DNA of 64,000 bases from Spirochaetia bacterium. Its GTDB lineage: Bacteria > Spirochaetota > Spirochaetia > Treponematales > Rectinemataceae. Below, one piece after another: positions 63,022 through 64,000 of the stretch. How positions within the stretch are numbered: position 1 is the first letter of the stretch; the number at the start of each line of letters is the position of its first letter. The stretch lies in the NCBI GenBank assembly GCA_029975555.1, contig JARKOY010000165.1, positions 1-64,000 on the forward strand, in the 5' to 3' direction. Under the pieces are notes generated by a model. That model saw nothing but the letters and a program-made list of their open reading frames with translations, did no database searches and had not been told where the DNA came from. The position numbers and the translations under genes were made by a program.

Positions 63022-63941
63022 GACTTTCTTCCTTTTAAGGAGCGTGCCAGTATCACGACGATGATCAGAACAAAGAACACGATCTCTGCCCAATCCCGAG
63101 TAGGGCGGAATGCGCGCAAGAAATTTTCCGCAACTCCCAGGAGTACGCTCGCGCCGAGTATGCCAGGTATATTGCCGATGCCTGCCATTGCGATGAGACA
63201 AAAACTCTTCATGGTGAAGGGAGAGCCCACGCCGGGGAAAATGGCCGACTTGGTGAGGAAAAGCGCCCCCATGGCGCCGACGAGCGCAAGCGCAAGCGCA
63301 AACACAAGGCCATAGGTTCGATAGACATCGATCCCGACAATCGCGGCCCCCCGCGGATTCTGGCCGACCGCGACCGCCGCCTTGCCGGTCATCGTTTTCG
63401 TAAGAAAAAATGTAAGGCCGTACGCGAATATGATCGCGACGGCTACAAAGACGAAGGACCAGACACCAAACGAGATGTCTCCGATGTCCATGGACGCGGA
63501 GACATACTCGAGCGGCATCTTGTATGTCTGAGAAGTGAAGATGAGGTTTATGGCCTGACTGAATGCGATGGCAAGTCCGAACGTGAGGATGAGCTGATTC
63601 AGTTCAGGAGCCTTGAGAGCCCGCCGAATCGTCAGTTGGAACACGACCCAGCCGAAGATCGCAGTGACGATCGCCGTGGGGAGGATCGCCACAAGCGGAT
63701 CCATGCCTAAAGCCTTGCATCCGAAATACGCGGCGTAGGCGGCAAGCATCATACATTCGCCGTGGGCGAGATTTACGATATGGACAATGCCGAGCACCAG
63801 CCCCATCGGGATGGCGACCGCTGCATAGAGGCCAGCGGCCTGCAATCCATAGATGAGAACCGTCGGCTTCCACACAATGAGTGCCGTCATCGCGGCAATG
63901 CTCAGCGCAGCGATGATCGCCACACGTCGTTTCACTATCAT
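63018..63941 (-). CDS. livH: Branched-chain amino acid-type ABC permease LivH
   Basis: A 307-residue permease with about eight to nine membrane segments. Landmarks: LGIVHIVNLAHGECMMLAAY, LNQLILTFGLAIAFSQAINL, AAVAVGQNPRGAAIVGIDVY (coupling loop) and MAGIGNIPGILGASVLLGVAENF. It pairs with LivM. The periplasmic binding protein (LivK type) is not in the window; it would be expected immediately upstream, beyond base 64000. Confidence 0.92.
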   Translation of the reverse strand: MIVKRRVAIIAALSIAAMTALIVWKPTVLIYGLQAAGLYAAVAIPMGLVLGIVHIVNLAHGECMMLAAYAAYFGCKALGMDPLVAILPTAIVTAIFGWVVFQLTIRRALKAPELNQLILTFGLAIAFSQAINLIFTSQTYKMPLEYVSASMDIGDISFGVWSFVFVAVAIIFAYGLTFFLTKTMTGKAAVAVGQNPRGAAIVGIDVYRTYGLVFALALALVGAMGALFLTKSAIFPGVGSPFTMKSFCLIAMAGIGNIPGILGASVLLGVAENFLRAFRPTRDWAEIVFFVLIIVVILARSLKGRKS

Positions 63942-64000
63942 TTGGTTGCCTGTATGTTTCTTGTGTCATCTCGAACTATCGCCGCAGCTCGAGGCATACA
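63942..64000. other. Upstream edge of the liv operon
   Basis: The last 59 bases lie upstream of livH. No promoter or ribosome site stronger than background is recognisable, and the window ends before any upstream gene can be identified. Confidence 0.2.

Overview
The window is a bacterial chromosome segment. The backbone is GC-rich and the first 9 kb are visibly more AT-rich. The source is most likely a spirochaete: there is a fused aspartate carbamoyltransferase (PyrB-PyrI), a BMP-family purine/nucleoside-type ABC system, many small Sec-exported proteins with short MKK-type signal peptides, and a Rsm22-like methyltransferase. This assignment rests on gene content only and is not certain.

Layout. 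(1) 1-9.1 kb is an accessory, all-plus-strand run of small single-enzyme genes: an exported nitroreductase, an isochorismatase-like hydrolase, a YbaK deacylase, two DinB-like proteins, an Fpg-like glycosylase, an OmdA protein, peptidase E, a GyrI-like protein and two outer-membrane-like proteins. Remnants of a GNAT, an alpha/beta hydrolase and a DUF1801 protein are mixed in. It looks acquired and partly decaying, and it ends at a strong terminator. (2) 9.3-18.3 kb holds a NarL-type two-component system, divergent from a tripartite RND efflux operon that carries two tandem TolC-like genes. (3) 18.4-31.3 kb is housekeeping: MTA phosphorylase, SDR, RpiB, beta-CASP nuclease, RlmD-type and RlmB-type RNA methyltransferases, PyrBI, a kinase-BON fusion, a DMT transporter, threonine dehydrogenase and Rsm22. 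(4) 31.4-31.7 kb has tRNA-Asp and tRNA-Pro, each followed by a terminator. (5) 31.8-33.5 kb has a radical SAM gene behind what reads as a yybP-ykoY (manganese) riboswitch with its own promoter and terminator. This is the most interesting element in the window. (6) 33.5-34.6 kb has two related small exported proteins. (7) 34.8-42.4 kb has lysA, a C26 glutamine-amidotransferase-like hydrolase, and a tightly coupled nagA-alr-dapF-M20 operon whose DapF has serine at both catalytic cysteine positions. (8) 42.5-44.5 kb has tRNA-Leu, a cyclic-nucleotide-binding-fold protein and a GGDEF diguanylate cyclase. (9) 44.6-52.4 kb is a BMP/nucleoside ABC transporter locus with pstSCA (and no pstB) between the binding protein and its ABC genes. 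(10) 52.5-56.5 kb is a valS-HD hydrolase-deoC operon. (11) 56.6-64 kb has an acyl-CoA ligase converging on a livHMGF-alpha/beta hydrolase-thiolase operon, which together suggest uptake and CoA-dependent degradation of a branched or carboxylic substrate.

Working together: nucleoside uptake (BMP system) sits beside deoxyribose-phosphate aldolase. The sensor kinase/regulator pair shares an intergenic region, with overlapping palindromes, with the efflux operon it may control. The D-amino-acid/amino-sugar operon plus lysA suggests envelope precursor or peptide recycling.
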